Source of the DNA: Ardenticatenaceae bacterium | Lineage (GTDB): Bacteria; Chloroflexota; Anaerolineae; Promineifilales; Promineifilaceae | NCBI GenBank assembly: GCA_011525915.1 | Contig: WYBM01000078.1 | Span: 1 to 64,000 of the forward strand | DNA: 64,000 nucleotides | Direction of reading: 5' to 3' | Shown: positions 26,366-34,887 of the stretch, piece after piece | Position numbering within the stretch: the first letter of the stretch is position 1 | Layout: each line of letters starts with the position of its first letter | Notes under the pieces: model-generated | The model's input: only the letters and a program-made list of their open reading frames with translations | Databases searched by the model: none | Told to the model about the DNA's origin: nothing | Translations under genes and position numbers: made by a program

Positions 26366-26944
26366 ATGACCACCGCCTTGATCATCTGCGGCGCACTGGC
26401 CCGCGAAGTCATAGAGATTGTACAGAAGCATGGTTGGGATGCCACAGTGTTTGGCATTCCAGCTATTGACCATATGTTTCCAGAACGTATTGCCCCCGAT
26501 GTAGAAAAGCGTTTTCTGGAAATTAAGGCGCAGTTTGACCGGGTGATTGTGCTCTTTGGTGATTGTGGGTCACGGGGCGCCCTGGACGCTATGCTGGTGC
26601 GGCATGGCCTGGAACGGATAGACGGCCCCCACTGCTATGAGATGTATGGCGGCCCGCTTTTCCATGACCTGATGGCTGAAGAGCCGGGCACGTTTTTCCT
26701 GACCGACTTCCTGGTGCGTGGTTTTGACGGCCTGGTTCTGAAAGGGCTGGGCCTGGATCGTTTTCCTGAACTCAAAGAGGATTATTTTCGGCATTACCGG
26801 CGGCTGGTGTACCTGGTGCAGCATGAAGAAGTGGCCCTGATGGCCAAGGCGCATGATGTGGCCGCTTACCTGGGACTGCCGCTAGAAATACGAGCAACAG
26901 GGTATGGCTGGTTGGAAGCACGGCTGGTGGCCATGATGGCTTAA
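26366..26944 (+). CDS. DUF1638 family protein
   Basis: The 192-residue protein opens with [21 protein letters not shown], followed by [32 protein letters not shown] and [14 protein letters not shown]. These motifs are typical of DUF1638. Such genes often neighbour corrinoid methyltransferase genes in archaea and bacteria, from family knowledge. The conserved CGSRG and CYEMYGG cysteines suggest metal or cofactor binding. It is 13 bases from the sarcosine oxidase beta gene and probably co-transcribed with it. The biochemical function is unknown. Confidence 0.75.
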   Translation: MTTALIICGALAREVIEIVQKHGWDATVFGIPAIDHMFPERIAPDVEKRFLEIKAQFDRVIVLFGDCGSRGALDAMLVRHGLERIDGPHCYEMYGGPLFHDLMAEEPGTFFLTDFLVRGFDGLVLKGLGLDRFPELKEDYFRHYRRLVYLVQHEEVALMAKAHDVAAYLGLPLEIRATGYGWLEARLVAMMA

Positions 26945-26957
26945 GGAGGCGTAACCG

Positions 26958-28193
26958 GTGCCTATCAAACTCATCAAACAGGCCCTAAACGGCCGTCCAC
27001 CACCGCGTATGTGGCGGCAGCATGACATAAAAGGGAGCTATGACGTGGTCATCATTGGCGGTGGTGCACATGGGCTGGCCTGTGCTTATTACCTGGCAAA
27101 AAATCATGGCATCACCAACACGGCCGTGTTGGAAAAGCGGTACATCGGCTCTGGGGGCAGCGGCCGCAATACCACCATCATTCGCAGCAACTACCTGACG
27201 CCAGAAGGGGTGCGCTTTTACGACGAGAGCGTGAAGCTGTATGAACAAATGTCCGCCGAGTTTGACTTTAACGTCATGTTTAGTCAACGGGGGCATCTGA
27301 CGCTGGCACACACCGATGCCGCTGTGCGCACCATGCGCCGCCGCGCCGAGGTGAACCAGCTGCAGGGTGTAGATTCCCGCGTCATAGGGCCGCAGGAGAT
27401 CAAAACGTTGTGCCCGCCCCTTGATGTAAGCAGCCATCCCCGTTACCCAGTTCTGGGGGCGTTGTACCATCCACCAGGTGGTATTATTCGCCACGATGCC
27501 GTGGTGTGGGGTTATGCCACCCACGCTGACCGCAGAGGGGTACACATTCACCAGCTGACCGAGGTCACCGGTATTCAAGTAGAAAACGGCCGTGTGACCG
27601 GTGTAGAAACTAATCGCGGCCTGATCAAAACCGGCATGGTGCTGAATGCTACCGCCGGCTGGTGTACCACCATTGCCGACATGGTCGGCGTCAAACTGCC
27701 CATTACCACCTTCCCCTTGCAAGCCTGTGTCACCGAGCCGCTCAAGCCATTTCTGGACGTTATTATTGTTTCCGGCAGCCTGCACGTTTACGTCAGTCAG
27801 TCTGACAGAGGTGAGCTGGTGATGGGCGCGGCCGTAGACCCCTTTGCCTCGTATGACATGCGCGGATCGCTCAGCTTTGTAGAAGGGTTGGCCGGGCATA
27901 TGCTGGAGCTGTTTCCGTCGCTGGCGCATGTACGTGTTTTGCGACAGTGGGCAGGCTTGTGTGACATGACACCGGACTACAGCCCGGTGATGGGGTTTAC
28001 ACCGTTGACCGGTTTTGTAGTCGATGTGGGCTGGGGCACCTATGGGTTTAAAGCCGCCCCTGTTTCCGGCAAGCGTATGGCCGAGCTGATTGCCACGAAT
28101 GAAACGCCGGAACTGTTACGGCCGTTCCGCCTCTCGCGCTTTTATGAAAATGACCTGGTGGGTGAAAAGGGCGCCGCGTCGGTTGGCCATTAG
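26958..28193 (+). CDS. soxB: Sarcosine oxidase beta subunit-like FAD protein
   Basis: The 411-residue protein starts at a GTG preceded by GGAGG. It has the FAD-binding motif VVIIGGGAHGLACAYYLA (about 30-47), the GSGGSGRNTTIIRSNYLTPEGV segment near the flavin attachment region of SoxB, and the C-terminal CDMTPDYSPVMGFTP motif. In heterotetrameric sarcosine oxidase the beta subunit carries FAD and covalent FMN and oxidises the N-methyl group. The delta, alpha and gamma genes follow in order, so the assignment is strong. Whether oxygen or ETF accepts the electrons is discussed under the alpha subunit. Confidence 0.88.
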   Translation: MPIKLIKQALNGRPPPRMWRQHDIKGSYDVVIIGGGAHGLACAYYLAKNHGITNTAVLEKRYIGSGGSGRNTTIIRSNYLTPEGVRFYDESVKLYEQMSAEFDFNVMFSQRGHLTLAHTDAAVRTMRRRAEVNQLQGVDSRVIGPQEIKTLCPPLDVSSHPRYPVLGALYHPPGGIIRHDAVVWGYATHADRRGVHIHQLTEVTGIQVENGRVTGVETNRGLIKTGMVLNATAGWCTTIADMVGVKLPITTFPLQACVTEPLKPFLDVIIVSGSLHVYVSQSDRGELVMGAAVDPFASYDMRGSLSFVEGLAGHMLELFPSLAHVRVLRQWAGLCDMTPDYSPVMGFTPLTGFVVDVGWGTYGFKAAPVSGKRMAELIATNETPELLRPFRLSRFYENDLVGEKGAASVGH

Positions 28194-28203
28194 GAGGGTC
28201 AGG

Positions 28204-28467
28204 ATGTTGTTATTGGCATGTCCTCATTGTGGGCTGCGTAATGTGCAGGAGTTTCGTTTTGGCGGCGAATACAATCCGCGGCCGCCACGGCCGTTGGAAA
28301 CCCCAGATGTTGACTGGACCGACTACCTCTATATGCGCGCCAACAAGCTTGGCGTGCAAAAAGAGTGGTGGTACCACCGCGCCGGGTGTGGCTGCTGGTT
28401 CCTGGCCGAACGGCATACCAAGACAAATGAAGTGCTGCAGACCTATCGCTGGCAGCCCGCTCCCTAG
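28204..28467 (+). CDS. soxD: Sarcosine oxidase delta subunit
   Basis: The 87-residue protein starts at the ATG 10 bases after the beta gene, with AGGAGGG upstream. It has an N-terminal CPHCG zinc knuckle (C6, C9), the conserved FRFGGEYNPRPP segment, then WYHRAGCGCWFLAERHT with the remaining zinc ligands. This is the classical SoxD pattern. The subunit is structural, holding zinc at the edge of the heterotetramer. A tandem hairpin repeat lies between this gene and the alpha gene, which is unusual for a complex made in fixed stoichiometry. Confidence 0.9.
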   Translation: MLLLACPHCGLRNVQEFRFGGEYNPRPPRPLETPDVDWTDYLYMRANKLGVQKEWWYHRAGCGCWFLAERHTKTNEVLQTYRWQPAP

Positions 28468-28472
28468 CGCCA

Positions 28473-28660
28473 GTGATCAGAAGTCAGTAACCAGTATTCA
28501 GTAGGCGTTGACGGGCGTCAGGCCCCACTGAACAGTGACTACTGATAACTGAAAACTGATCTTAGCGCCAGTGATCAGAAGTCAGTAACCAGTATTCAGT
28601 AGGCGTTGACGGGCGTCAAGCCCCACTGAACACTGACTACTGAACACTGAAAACTGATAC
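28473..28660. repeat. CAGT/ACTG-rich hairpin, two nearly identical direct copies
   Basis: A roughly 93-bp unit beginning GCGCCAGTGATCAGAAGTCA is present twice in a row with a few differences. Each unit folds on itself through CAGTATTCAGT-type and ACTGAACA-type arms around GGCGTTGACGGGCGTC. The gene-free gap 28468-28779 consists of this repeat and an AT-rich segment (28675-28779) that may hold a promoter for the alpha subunit gene. Confidence 0.8.
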
Positions 28661-28779
28661 GAGCGTATTCACGGACTAAGGCTTCGTTTACAATTAAGTT
28701 GGTGTTCTAAAATGATCACTGTTCAGTTGGGTGTTCTTCTGGATTGATTACTGGGCATTGATTACCTGGCAAAAGTCCA

Positions 28780-31674
28780 ATGAAAACAGAGACAAGGGCA
28801 AGCTGCCGCTTGCTACCACAAACTGCCGAGGTCGTTGACCGTACTCAAATCATGACCTTTACCTTTGAGGGCCGGGCCTATACGGCCTACCCTGGTGATA
28901 CCATTGCCTCGGCCCTGGCCGCCCACGGGGTGCAGGTGATCAGCCGGTCGTTTAAATACCATCGGCCGCGTGGGCTGCTGTGCTGCGCCGGGCACTGCCC
29001 CAACTGCCTGGTGCAGATTGGTGATGAACCCAATGTGCGGGCCTGCATGCGGCCGGCAGCCCAAGGGATGGTGGTCGTGCCCCAAAATGTACGGCCGTCC
29101 CTGGCCCATGATGCCCTGGCACTGACTCAATTGGGCGCCCGCTTTTTACCCGTCGGCTTTTACTATAAAACCTTCATCCATCCACGGCAGCTGTGGCCCG
29201 TTTATGAAAAGTTTCTGCGCAGCGCCGCTGGCCTGGGCAAGGTCAACCTCAACGCTGGCCTGCCTGATGGTTACGATAAGCAGTACCTGCACGTCGATGT
29301 GGCCGTTATCGGTGGTGGCCCGGCGGGGTTAAGTGCCGCGGCGGCCGCCGCGGCCGCTGGTGCCAGGGTAGCCTTGTTTGATGAGAACGCAGCCGTGGGT
29401 GGCCATACCTGTTATTCGAGGGGTGACGGGAGATTCCAGATGGCTGATCTCCAAACGCCAAACGCCAATGTACAGGTCTACACCAACACGGCCGTTCTCG
29501 GCTGGTGGGAAGACAACTGGCTGGCCGCCGTGTGTGGGCAGCGCCTGTACAAAGTTCGGGCAAAGGCCATCGTGGTAGCTACCGGGGCTATTGAACAGCC
29601 GTTGGTCTTTGCCAACAATGACTTGCCCGGCGTTATGTTGGGCAGCGGCGTACAGCGGTTGGTCAATTTGTATGGCGTGAAGCCAGGTGACACGGCCGTG
29701 ATCATCACCGCCAATGATCATGGCTGGCAGGTAGCGGCGAATTTGCAGGCGGCGGGCATTACCGTGGCCGCTGTGGCCGATGAGCGCTTGACAGCAGCCA
29801 ATGAATGGGTTGAGCCGGTTCGGGGTGCGGGTACGGCCGTGCATTGGGGGCACACCATTCTGGCCGCCACCGGCTCAGGCAAAGTGGCAGGGGCCATCAT
29901 CGCCCCGGTAGACAAAGATGGGCAGGCCAGCCCGGCCGCCAAACAGGCAGTTGCCTGTGACCTGATCGCCCTCAGCGTAGGGTGGTCGCCGGCCAATGGC
30001 CTGCTCTACCAGGCAGGGGCACACATTGTCTATGACCAGGCATGTGGCCTCTTTCGGCCGCAGCAGCTGCCGCCGGGCATCTTTGCCGCCGGGCGGGTGA
30101 CGGGCATGTTTGACATGGAAATGACGCTGGTGGCCGGGCAGCAAGCCGGGCAGCGGGCGGCCGCTTTTGCCGGATTTGAGCCGGTGGCGCTTGCCCCCGA
30201 AACAGACCAGGCCACGGCCGTGCACGGCCATACGTCTACCCTGGTACAGACCGCCGGCCAGGGCAAAAGGTTTGTCTGTTTCTGTGAAGATGTGACGGAT
30301 AAGGATGTGGAAACGGCTATTGCCGAAGGGTACAACAGCCTGGAGCTGCTGAAGCGTTACAGCACTATCTCTATGGGGCCGTGCCAGGGCAAGATGTGTT
30401 CGCTGAATACCATGCACCTCTGCGCCCGCGCCAACGGCTGGACAATGGCCGAGACGGGCACAACCACCGCCCGCCCGCCGCTGACGCCGGTATCCCTGGG
30501 GACGCTGGCCGGGCAGATGATGGAGCCGGTACAGGTGACGGCCGTACATGAATGGCACCTGGCCCAGGGCGCGAAGATGATGGTGGCCGGGCTGTGGCTG
30601 CGGCCCGAACATTATGGCGATCCGGTGGCCGAAGTGACGGCCGTGCGCCAGCGGGTAGGCCTGATTGATGTCAGTACTCTGGGTAAACTGAAGCTCACCG
30701 GCCCTGGTGTGCCTGCTTTGTTAGACAGGCTCTACATCAATAAGTGGCAAAAGCTGGCGGTTGGGCGTGTGCGTTATGGCCTCATGTGCAACGATGAGGG
30801 TGTGATTTTGGATGATGGCGTGACCGCCCGGCTGGGCGAGCAGGAATGGTATACCACGCTCACCTCCTCCGGGGCCACGGCCATGTATGAATGGATTCAA
30901 TGGTGGGTGCAGTCTGGCTGGGGTGAAGGTGTCCACGTGACCAACGTCACCGAGGTGTGGGCCGCATTTAACCTGGCCGGGCCGCAGGCGCGGGTGGTGC
31001 TGCAAAAGCTGACAGAGGCAGACGTGTCTAACACTGCCTTTCCCTACATGCACGGGCAGGCCCTGACACTGGCAGGTGTGCCCTGCCGGGTGCTGCGCAT
31101 CGGCTTTACCGGGGAGTTGAGTTATGAGATTCACTGCCCGGCAGGGTATGGCCTGTATCTCTGGCAGGCTGTCATGGCGGCCGGGCAGGTATTTGGCATA
31201 CGGCCGTTTGGCGTGGAAGCGCAGCGCATTTTACGGCTGGAAAAAGGGCATATCATCGTCGGTCAGGATACTGACGCCCTTAGTGACCCCCTTGGCGCCG
31301 GCATGGCCTGGGCGGTGAAGCTGGACAAGGCAGACTTTTTGGGCAAACGGGCCCTGACACGCCAGACGCACGACGGTCCCCCACAAAAATTGGTGGGCTT
31401 CAAGATGGTAGACAGCACCATCGTGCCGGAGGAAGGGTTGCAAATTGTACGGCCGAACCCGGATATGCCCCTGGGTCTGGAAATCATTGGTTGGGTGACA
31501 TCCAGCCGATACAGTCCCACATTGGCGGAAGCGATTGGCCTTTGCTGGCTGCCAACGGCCGTGGCCGACCAGCCAGGTGCGCCATTTACCATTCGTCGAC
31601 AGGGCAAACTGATTGAGGCCCAGGTGCATCATGGCCCATTTTATGATCCAGAGGGGGAGCGGCTGCGAGCGTGA
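28780..31674 (+). CDS. soxA: Sarcosine oxidase/dehydrogenase alpha subunit-like protein
   Basis: The 964-residue protein has an N-terminal Fer2_4 domain (about 23-100), a nucleotide-binding domain starting with VAVIGGGPAGLS (about 174-185), a BFD-like cysteine region (CFCEDV ... GPCQGKMC, about 500-540) and a C-terminal GcvT folate domain (about 570-960). This is the SoxA layout. The Fer2 part keeps four cysteines in a C-x3-C-x2-C-x12-C spacing (C69, C73, C76, C89) that could hold a [2Fe-2S] cluster, more like amine dehydrogenases than the classical oxidase. The folate domain would trap the methyl as methylene-THF. Confidence 0.87.
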   Translation: MKTETRASCRLLPQTAEVVDRTQIMTFTFEGRAYTAYPGDTIASALAAHGVQVISRSFKYHRPRGLLCCAGHCPNCLVQIGDEPNVRACMRPAAQGMVVVPQNVRPSLAHDALALTQLGARFLPVGFYYKTFIHPRQLWPVYEKFLRSAAGLGKVNLNAGLPDGYDKQYLHVDVAVIGGGPAGLSAAAAAAAAGARVALFDENAAVGGHTCYSRGDGRFQMADLQTPNANVQVYTNTAVLGWWEDNWLAAVCGQRLYKVRAKAIVVATGAIEQPLVFANNDLPGVMLGSGVQRLVNLYGVKPGDTAVIITANDHGWQVAANLQAAGITVAAVADERLTAANEWVEPVRGAGTAVHWGHTILAATGSGKVAGAIIAPVDKDGQASPAAKQAVACDLIALSVGWSPANGLLYQAGAHIVYDQACGLFRPQQLPPGIFAAGRVTGMFDMEMTLVAGQQAGQRAAAFAGFEPVALAPETDQATAVHGHTSTLVQTAGQGKRFVCFCEDVTDKDVETAIAEGYNSLELLKRYSTISMGPCQGKMCSLNTMHLCARANGWTMAETGTTTARPPLTPVSLGTLAGQMMEPVQVTAVHEWHLAQGAKMMVAGLWLRPEHYGDPVAEVTAVRQRVGLIDVSTLGKLKLTGPGVPALLDRLYINKWQKLAVGRVRYGLMCNDEGVILDDGVTARLGEQEWYTTLTSSGATAMYEWIQWWVQSGWGEGVHVTNVTEVWAAFNLAGPQARVVLQKLTEADVSNTAFPYMHGQALTLAGVPCRVLRIGFTGELSYEIHCPAGYGLYLWQAVMAAGQVFGIRPFGVEAQRILRLEKGHIIVGQDTDALSDPLGAGMAWAVKLDKADFLGKRALTRQTHDGPPQKLVGFKMVDSTIVPEEGLQIVRPNPDMPLGLEIIGWVTSSRYSPTLAEAIGLCWLPTAVADQPGAPFTIRRQGKLIEAQVHHGPFYDPEGERLRA

Positions 31675-31681
31675 GGTAGGC

Positions 31682-32236
31682 ATGAACGGAGATTTAGTGG
31701 CTTTCCTAAACGATCATGAACCCGTGACCGAAGCGTGGCCTGTGTGGGGCAACGGCCGTGTCCCTTTGCGTCAACACATCTATTTGAGCCCGGGATTTCC
31801 CCTGGACCATTATGTTTCCTCCGCCCGGGCTGTCCTCTTTCGGGGGGATGAAGTGATGGTGATCCTGGATCACAACCAGCAGCCGTATGTGGTTCCGGGC
31901 GGGCGACGCGAGCTGGGGGAAAGCATAGAGGCCACGCTGCATCGTGAAGTGTTGGAAGAAACGGGTTGGCGTCTGGCACAAACCCGTTTCCTAGGGTTTG
32001 TACACTTCCGCCATTTAGGACCAAAACCAGAAATGTATCCTTACCCTTTCCCCGATTTTGTGCAAGTGGTTTACACGGCTGTGGCTGACACCTATCATGC
32101 TGAAGCTATATGCTTTGATGATTATGTCACAAGAGCTCGTTTTTGCCCGTTGGCGGAAGTGTTCGCCATGAATTTGGAACCGGACCAGACTGTGCTGCTA
32201 ACGGCAGCCTTAAAACAATACAAGGCCATGCGATGA
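31682..32236 (+). CDS. NUDIX hydrolase domain protein
   Basis: The 184-residue protein has a full Nudix box, GGRRELGESIEATLHREVLEETGW (about 78-101), matching GX5EX7REUXEEXGU. The start at 31682 follows GAGGTAGG. Nudix enzymes cleave nucleoside diphosphates linked to other groups; the substrate here is unknown. It lies between the alpha and gamma sarcosine genes and overlaps the gamma gene by four bases (ATGA), so it is translationally coupled to the complex. It might recycle a damaged flavin or nucleotide cofactor, but that is speculation. Confidence 0.85.
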   Translation: MNGDLVAFLNDHEPVTEAWPVWGNGRVPLRQHIYLSPGFPLDHYVSSARAVLFRGDEVMVILDHNQQPYVVPGGRRELGESIEATLHREVLEETGWRLAQTRFLGFVHFRHLGPKPEMYPYPFPDFVQVVYTAVADTYHAEAICFDDYVTRARFCPLAEVFAMNLEPDQTVLLTAALKQYKAMR

Positions 32237-32928
32237 ATAAACCCGTTAAACTCTCTGCCATTCACCATGCCGAGGAAAAGTGGCAGGGGCAATTTATGGC
32301 GCAGCTGGGTTGGCAGGTGGTCCAGATGTTTAGCTCAGTGGAACTGGAAACGGCCGTGGCCCGCCAATCTGTGGCCGTGTGTGAGCAATCGCATAACGGT
32401 AAAATACGTGTGGAAGGGCCAAGCGCGGGGCGGCTGCTTCACGTTGGTGAACTGGCCGTTCATGCGGGCCAACAGACCAAACACGGGCACGTTTACCGGC
32501 TGCGGCCAGATTTGTATTTTGTCCATATAGGGGTAAAAAGTGACGGGCACACGCCTGCACTAAACGTAGACGAAGTGGCCTTGACTTTGGCTCAAGACGC
32601 CCAGACTAACCCTGACCTCATCACTGTGACTGATGTAACACATGGCCTTGCCGAACTCTGGCTGGTTGGTCCTCGCAGTGCCGAACTACTGAGCCGTTTG
32701 TGTGGTCTGGACTTTCATAACAGCCGCTTCCCCAACGGGGCAGCCAAACAGAGCAGTGTGGCTAAAACTGCGCAGCTTATTATTCGCCATGACCAGGGTG
32801 ATGTACCGGCTTATGCCCTTATTGGCCCCCGGTCACTGGGCGCTTACCTGTGGCAGACAATTATGCAAGCTGGCAGCGATCTGGCAGTTCAACCCATTGG
32901 GCAAGCCGCGTTAGAACAGCTTCCATAA
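32233..32928 (+). CDS. soxG: Sarcosine oxidase gamma subunit-like protein
   Basis: The 231-residue protein begins at the ATG overlapping the NUDIX stop. It has the SoxG/GcvT-like fold: ARQSVAVCEQSHNGKIRVEGPSAGRLL, LPLRP-type LRPDLYFVH, and VTHGLAELWLVGPRSAELLSRLCGLDFHNSRFPNGAAKQSSVAKTAQLI. The SoxG family is weakly conserved, so position after B, D and A supports the call. It completes the four-subunit enzyme. The C-terminus is slightly shorter than some relatives. Confidence 0.8.
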   Translation: MNKPVKLSAIHHAEEKWQGQFMAQLGWQVVQMFSSVELETAVARQSVAVCEQSHNGKIRVEGPSAGRLLHVGELAVHAGQQTKHGHVYRLRPDLYFVHIGVKSDGHTPALNVDEVALTLAQDAQTNPDLITVTDVTHGLAELWLVGPRSAELLSRLCGLDFHNSRFPNGAAKQSSVAKTAQLIIRHDQGDVPAYALIGPRSLGAYLWQTIMQAGSDLAVQPIGQAALEQLP

Positions 32929-32937
32929 GAAGACGGC

Positions 32938-33177
32938 TCAATGGGGTTTTACCGCCTTTTCTTGAATGCGGGTGAACTCTTTCCAGGCGCGGTTAAATGC
33001 GCGCACCTGCTCCCAGGTGCCATGCCGGGTAATGAGGTCGGCCCATTTTTTGTGTTCGTCAAATTTCCTGCGGGGGGGGCGGTAGTTGCTGGGATCTATG
33101 CTGGCCAGGGCACGGGCTAATTCACCCACCTGGTCCGAACGCTGCGCCTGGCGCGCAATCCAGTTCTCAAATGTCAA
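32938..33177 (-). CDS. Small YozE SAM-like domain protein
   Basis: The 79-residue protein (FENWIARQAQRSDQVGELARAL start, then KWADLITRHGTWEQVRAFNRAWKEF) resembles the YozE_SAM_like family of small helical proteins. Relatives begin with a similar FxxWL..Q..RDDPVGDLA stretch. The function is unknown; some relatives are thought to bind nucleic acids. It converges on the gamma subunit gene with only nine bases between the stops. AAAGGAG lies before the start. The 122-bp gap to the AraC gene shows no recognisable feature. Confidence 0.65.
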   Translation of the reverse strand: MTFENWIARQAQRSDQVGELARALASIDPSNYRPPRRKFDEHKKWADLITRHGTWEQVRAFNRAWKEFTRIQEKAVKPH

Positions 33178-33299
33178 AATACACTCCTTTTCTAAAGGTA
33201 GTTCACTCCTTTTATCTTAGAACAAGAAAGGCCTGAACGCAACCTGACCGCAAAGATTAAGCAGGGATTGGATACGAATATGTAGCGTTAGCCTGGTCA

Positions 33300-34235
33300 T
33301 TACTGGCCAGAATCCGGGCCCATCGCGGCCCCATCTTGCGCATACTGACTGGGAGAAATGCCCGTGACCTGCTTAAAGACGCGGGAAAAGTAGCGAGGAT
33401 CATGAAAGCCCACCTGCAAAGCTACCTGAGAGACAATGAGATTACCCTGTTGTAACAGCCGCCGCGCCTCATCCATGCGGCAGCGTGTATGAAACTGCTG
33501 CGGGGACTCACCAACCCACTTCTCAAATAAAGCGCGTAGATGAGATTGGCTCAGGCCCACGGCCGTGGCCGTTAAGGCCGCATCATAGGGTGTGGTAACG
33601 TTTTCACGCAGGTAGGTAAGGGCATTGCGCACCGCTTCCGGGTACGGTGAGGCTGCCCGGCCGTGGGGTGATGACCGTTCCCTGACGCGGGCTAATAGTT
33701 CATAAAAGACGCCCACCGCCCGCAGCGCATAACCCGGTTTGCCCAGGATCAGAATCTCCCGAATCTCCATGTACCGGGCTTCTAGTTCAGCATCAAAACC
33801 TCGTGTCAGCCAATGCACCTGGTCTGGCTGGCCCAGGAGTAGCGGCCAAAAGTGGGGAATGGCAAACCAGTGGTAACGAATGACACCCTGGCTGTAGTAA
33901 CGAAAAGGCACCCCCACGGGCATAGCCATTACATCGCCGGGAGAGACGGCCGTACGCTGCCCATTTACCTCCATGACGGCGGCGCCATCCAGGTGAAAAT
34001 AAAATTGTGATGACTGTGGGTGATGCTGCTGTGATGCTTCGTAGCCGCCCGGTTGGGTATGGAACTCACCTGCCCGCTCGATCCAAAAATCCAGGGCCAG
34101 TCCTTCGGCCGTACCGTAGCCTACACGCCAGTAAGCGTAGCGCAGCGGCCGCAGCCCCTGGTTGGTGCCCCCCGCCATTGGTCGCTTGGGCATCTGTTTC
34201 ATCGTTTCATCCACACAATCCGGCAAATCTTCCAC
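33300..34235 (-). CDS. AraC family transcriptional regulator
   Basis: The 311-residue protein has an N-terminal cupin-like sensor (HPQSSQFYFHLDGAAVMEVNGQRTAVSPGDVMAMPVG) and a C-terminal pair of helix-turn-helix motifs (about 205-300; AATAVGLSQSHLRALFEKWVGESPQQF and VSQVALQVGFHDPRYFSRVFKQVTGISPSQY). It points away from the YbaK and FAD oxidoreductase genes that start just beyond it, so it may control these amine genes. The ligand is unknown. Confidence 0.85.
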   Translation of the reverse strand: MEDLPDCVDETMKQMPKRPMAGGTNQGLRPLRYAYWRVGYGTAEGLALDFWIERAGEFHTQPGGYEASQQHHPQSSQFYFHLDGAAVMEVNGQRTAVSPGDVMAMPVGVPFRYYSQGVIRYHWFAIPHFWPLLLGQPDQVHWLTRGFDAELEARYMEIREILILGKPGYALRAVGVFYELLARVRERSSPHGRAASPYPEAVRNALTYLRENVTTPYDAALTATAVGLSQSHLRALFEKWVGESPQQFHTRCRMDEARRLLQQGNLIVSQVALQVGFHDPRYFSRVFKQVTGISPSQYAQDGAAMGPDSGQ

Positions 34236-34320
34236 CCATTGTAAAGGGGTCGTGGCGTATTATTCAAGTGACAGTTACTGGTAAAGTTTGTGGACACCAG
34301 GCACTGTCCTTGATAACCCG

Positions 34321-34809
34321 ATGCAGACTAAAATCACGAACCTGCTTGATGACCACAACGTACCCTACACGCTGCTGCCACACAGTGAGCCCGTTTTTAC
34401 CATTAAAACGGCCGCAGCCCAACGCGGCGTTGTGGCTGAAGAGATGGTCAAATCACTCTTGCTGCGTGAAAAGACGGGCCAGCAGCGCTACGTCATGGCC
34501 TGTGTGCTGGGGCATGACCAGCTTGACCCCAAAGCAGTGCGGGCCACACTGGGTGAAGCATCATGGCGGCGCCTGGCGTTTGCCTCTGGCCAGGAGATTA
34601 CGGCCGTGACCGGTTTTGTCCAGGGTGCCGTGGCTCCCCTCTGCCTGCCAGATAATGTGCCCGTCATCTTCGACGCCGCCATTGCCCGCTGCCGGCTGGT
34701 TAACATCAGCAGTGGTGACCCCATGGCCGGGCTGGAACTCCAGCCGCAAGCGTTGATTCGTTTAGCCAACGCCCGCCTGGCCCCTATTGCCGCTGGCGAA
34801 CATAGATAG
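34321..34809 (+). CDS. YbaK/EbsC-type aminoacyl-tRNA deacylase domain protein
   Basis: The 162-residue protein has the YbaK fold: LLPHSEPVFTIKTAAAQRG, the conserved lysine in MVKSLLLR, VLGHDQLDPKAV, TGFVQGAVAPL and the VNISSGDPMAGLEL C-terminal motif. Family members hydrolyse mischarged aminoacyl-tRNAs such as Cys- or Ala-tRNAPro. The ATG at 34321 is preferred; the open frame upstream has no match to the family. The link to its amine-metabolism neighbours is not obvious. Confidence 0.8.
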   Translation: MQTKITNLLDDHNVPYTLLPHSEPVFTIKTAAAQRGVVAEEMVKSLLLREKTGQQRYVMACVLGHDQLDPKAVRATLGEASWRRLAFASGQEITAVTGFVQGAVAPLCLPDNVPVIFDAAIARCRLVNISSGDPMAGLELQPQALIRLANARLAPIAAGEHR

Positions 34810-34887
34810 ATGACGGGCAGCCAGTATCTATGCCCAATGTTCAGAAATAGGTTTTTACCGACAGTAAAATGAAAAGGAGAGTGAAAG

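Noticed and set aside
26985-27929. Long open frame on the - strand
   Set aside because: It is antisense to soxB, which has clear flavin motifs. GC-rich codon use often opens the opposite frame.
29329-30612. Several - strand frames within soxA
   Set aside because: These are antisense shadows of soxA with no ribosome sites and low-complexity products.
31263-31683. Antisense frames at the end of soxA
   Set aside because: They overlap the conserved GcvT C-terminal segment and carry no family motif.
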